NCBI GenBank assembly: GCA_021847625.1
Contig: JAJZQK010000324.1
Span: 1 to 5,063 of the forward strand
Direction: 5' to 3'
Length of the DNA stretch: 5,063 bases
DNA from: Chloroflexota bacterium
GTDB lineage: Bacteria; Chloroflexota; FW602-bin22; JAMCYS01
Below, piece after piece: positions 3,862-5,063 of the stretch. The position numbers and the translations under genes are program-made. Position 1 is the first letter of the stretch. Every line of letters starts with the position of its first letter. The notes below the pieces were generated by a model that was not told where the DNA came from, did no database searches, and was given only the letters and a program-made list of their open reading frames with translations.

Positions 3862-4569
3862 TTAGTAGTGGATCACCACCGGCATGCCGACGCCGCCGAA
3901 GTTGTAGAGGAACTTCGCATCGGCGACGCTCATGCCCACGCAGCCGTGGCTGCTACGGACGCGCCCGAAGTAGCTGGCCGGTGAGTAGTCGTTGCCGTGG
4001 AGTGCATGCCCGTAAGGAGTGAAGTACTGCACCCACGGTACGTTCGGCTGATAATACTGGTCGGACCAGCCCGGCTGCGACTGCATATTCGTCAAGGGCG
4101 TGCGCCGCAGAATACGGAAGGTGCCGGTTGGCGTCTCCCAGCCCGGGCGACCCGACACGGTCGGCGCCGAGTAGATGGCCGTGTTGCCCACCATGGCGCG
4201 CGTCGTCAAGGTCGACAGGTTGACGTCGATCCAGCGATTGCCCGCCGGGATGGTGCTCGGCGGGGTAGACGAGGCCACCGCGGAGCCCGAAACCACCGTC
4301 GCCGAGATGTACCAACCAGACTTCGTCCGGTACCAGGTGCTGTTACCGTTCACCGACTTGCCGTTGACGGTGCCGGTGACGATGACTTTGTCCCCCTGGT
4401 AGACCCGCGTTGCCACGCTGGCCGATAGCGACGGGGCGGTGCGCACGTTGGCCCAGTCAATCGCCACGGTCACCGAAGACGGTGCTGCCGATGCCGACCC
4501 GATGTCGAGCGGCACCAGCGTAAAGGCAAGGGCGATGATAATCGCCAACGGAAGGAATCGTCTCAACAC
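3862..4569 (-). CDS. Secreted L,D-transpeptidase, SH3b + YkuD (paralogue 2)
   Basis: The 235-residue paralogue of the neighbouring transpeptidase has the same role in 3-3 peptidoglycan cross-linking outside the membrane. Order: signal peptide 1-29 (MLRRFLPLAIIIALAFTLVP, then SASAA), SH3b domain about 33-95 (WANVRTAPSLSASVATRVYQ, then WYRTKSGWYIS), a Ser/Thr/Pro linker about 96-110, and the YkuD domain 112-235. Catalytic motif: His191-Gly, 15 residues, then Ser-His208-Gly-Cys210, again followed by Val-Gly. It differs from paralogue 1 by a longer linker and an insertion near 158-170 (TPLTNMQSQPGW). The start is GTG 4569: AGGAGG lies 6 bases upstream, and the first codons (GTG TTG AGA CGA) align with ATG TTG AAA CGA of paralogue 1. 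The frame stays open to 4788, but that extension is Pro/Arg/Gly-rich without homology and is read as leader. It has its own ECF-like promoter at 4829-4856. Confidence 0.92.
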   Translation of the reverse strand: MLRRFLPLAIIIALAFTLVPLDIGSASAAPSSVTVAIDWANVRTAPSLSASVATRVYQGDKVIVTGTVNGKSVNGNSTWYRTKSGWYISATVVSGSAVASSTPPSTIPAGNRWIDVNLSTLTTRAMVGNTAIYSAPTVSGRPGWETPTGTFRILRRTPLTNMQSQPGWSDQYYQPNVPWVQYFTPYGHALHGNDYSPASYFGRVRSSHGCVGMSVADAKFLYNFGGVGMPVVIHY

Positions 4570-4828
4570 AACCCCCCTCCTCATCATCCCAGAATCCCAG
4601 ATACTGAGACGGTCTCTACCACGTCGCGGATAGCCCGCCCGGCAGCGGCTGCCCCGCCGGCCCCCGGCCAGTCGGCCATGCCAATCGGCCTTGCGGCCTC
4701 CGGCACCGGCGGGTGTCCGCCCCGGGCGGGGAGGCGCCGGCGGAGAAAACCTCAGCCGCGCCCTCCTCGCCGCCCTGTGCGGATTCACTATCCGGTTGTG
4801 GAGTGCTCCCCGTCACTCGACGAAAGTC
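4570..4828 (-). other. Long GC-rich leader of transpeptidase 2
   Basis: About 250 bases separate the predicted transcript start (near 4822) from the GTG start, against about 22 bases for paralogue 1. The stretch has imperfect repeats (GGCCGATTGGCA followed by GGCCGACTGGCC on the minus strand, about 4666-4690) and a GC palindrome CCGCCC-C-GGGCGG at 4717-4729. No gene is convincing on either strand. It may be a structured leader or an insertion of repeat sequence between promoter and gene. Confidence 0.4.
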
Positions 4829-4836
4829 GAGACGGG
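4809..4836. repeat. Bipartite palindrome overlapping the promoter of transpeptidase 2
   Basis: CCCGTC (4809-4814) pairs with GACGGG (4831-4836), and inside them TCGAC/GTCGA pair around a GAAA loop, with a two-base bulge on one side. The -10-like CGTCTC of the promoter lies in one arm. The paralogue's promoter also has its -10 in a palindrome, so this could be an operator, an early transcript hairpin or a REP-like element. Confidence 0.55.
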
Positions 4837-4856
4837 CCGCGGTTGGTGCAGGTTGC
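4829..4856 (-). promoter_or_regulatory. ECF-sigma-like promoter of transpeptidase 2
   Basis: On the minus strand, GCAACC (4851-4856), 16 bases, then CGTCTC (4829-4834) reproduces the spacing seen before transpeptidase 1 with a one-base difference in the -10. The transcript would start near 4822 and carry a leader of about 250 bases. The match of both boxes and the spacer length between two otherwise different regions supports function. Confidence 0.45.
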
Positions 4857-4865
4857 GTGCCCAAG
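4848..4865 (-). repeat. Shared 18-base upstream element, copy 2
   Basis: It is identical over 18 bases to 3710-3727 and in the same orientation relative to the downstream transpeptidase gene, but 279 bases from the start codon rather than 48. It includes the GCAACC box. Confidence 0.9.
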
Positions 4866-5063
4866 CTTCGCCCGGCATGACGCATCCAGGTGCGGTGTCC
4901 GCCGGAATGCGTCGGCCAACCCGATACCTGCCGTGCCTGAACCGCTCCCGGCCGGCGGCGGAACGGCCCATTTGGGCTTCCCGCGAGGCCGGGCCGGGCT
5001 CCGAGCGATGATTTGCGGCAGTTACGCGGTCGGAGTCGGATTAACCGCGGAGGTCGCAGAGAA
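4866..5063. other. Distal spacer, no gene seen
   Basis: GC-rich sequence to the window edge with no frame that has both a start signal and sensible composition. Short partial palindromes such as GGCCGGGCC and CCGGCCGGCGG are present, and a GCATTCCGGCGGAC/GTCATGCCGGGC-type stretch (minus strand, about 4870-4912) resembles degenerate REP-like repeats. Confidence 0.4.

Noticed and set aside
4570..4788. N-terminal extension of transpeptidase 2 to a GTG at 4788 (308 residues).
   Set aside because: The extra 73 residues are Arg/Pro/Gly-rich, precede a normal signal peptide, lack a ribosome binding site, and have no counterpart in the paralogue; GTG 4569 has a good site and aligns with the paralogue's start.
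4691..5011. Plus-strand 106-residue frame at the right edge.
   Set aside because: Pro/Arg/Gly-rich, no ribosome binding site, crosses palindromes and the predicted minus-strand promoter.

Overview
The window is high-GC bacterial DNA with short genes, many TTG/GTG starts and repeat-rich spacers. The L,D-transpeptidases with SH3b domains, the decayed GT39-type gene, the E. coli-like sigma-70 promoter spacing and the intergenic palindromes would fit a Chloroflexota (Dehalococcoidia-like) chromosome, but nothing here proves the phylum and other high-GC lineages remain possible.

Left part (1-1220): a small CopG/BrnA-like antitoxin on the plus strand without a visible toxin partner. It is followed by a strong sigma-70-type promoter that now leads into only a fragment of a GT39-type membrane glycosyltransferase. 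Next comes a minus-strand gene for an unrecognised 134-residue protein, with a basic coiled coil followed by a four-cysteine zinc knuckle.

Middle (1221-2657): a gene-free spacer carrying an 11-bp inverted repeat and a cluster of REP-like palindromes, then a minus-strand TrmO/TsaA-family tRNA methyltransferase gene. That gene has a near-consensus sigma-70 promoter about 200 nt upstream of its start. The long leader between them contains a duplicated nonamer, and both copies could pair with the same central segment, so it is a candidate structured leader. A short plus-strand lipoprotein gene follows, with a sigma-54-like -24/-12 element upstream and a 16-bp hairpin at its stop codon.

Right part (2943-5063): two tandem minus-strand paralogues encoding secreted SH3b + YkuD L,D-transpeptidases, which would make or remodel 3-3 peptidoglycan cross-links. 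Each is preceded by the same 18-base sequence. In both cases this sequence contains GCAACC followed after exactly 16 bases by CGT(T/C)TC, an arrangement like an ECF sigma-factor promoter. A shared envelope-stress-type control of the pair is the most interesting hypothesis in the window. The last 500 bases are GC-rich, palindrome-rich spacer with no convincing gene.

The genes do not form one operon. The transpeptidase pair is the only group with an evident common role. No phage, insertion sequence, CRISPR array, tRNA or rRNA was found.
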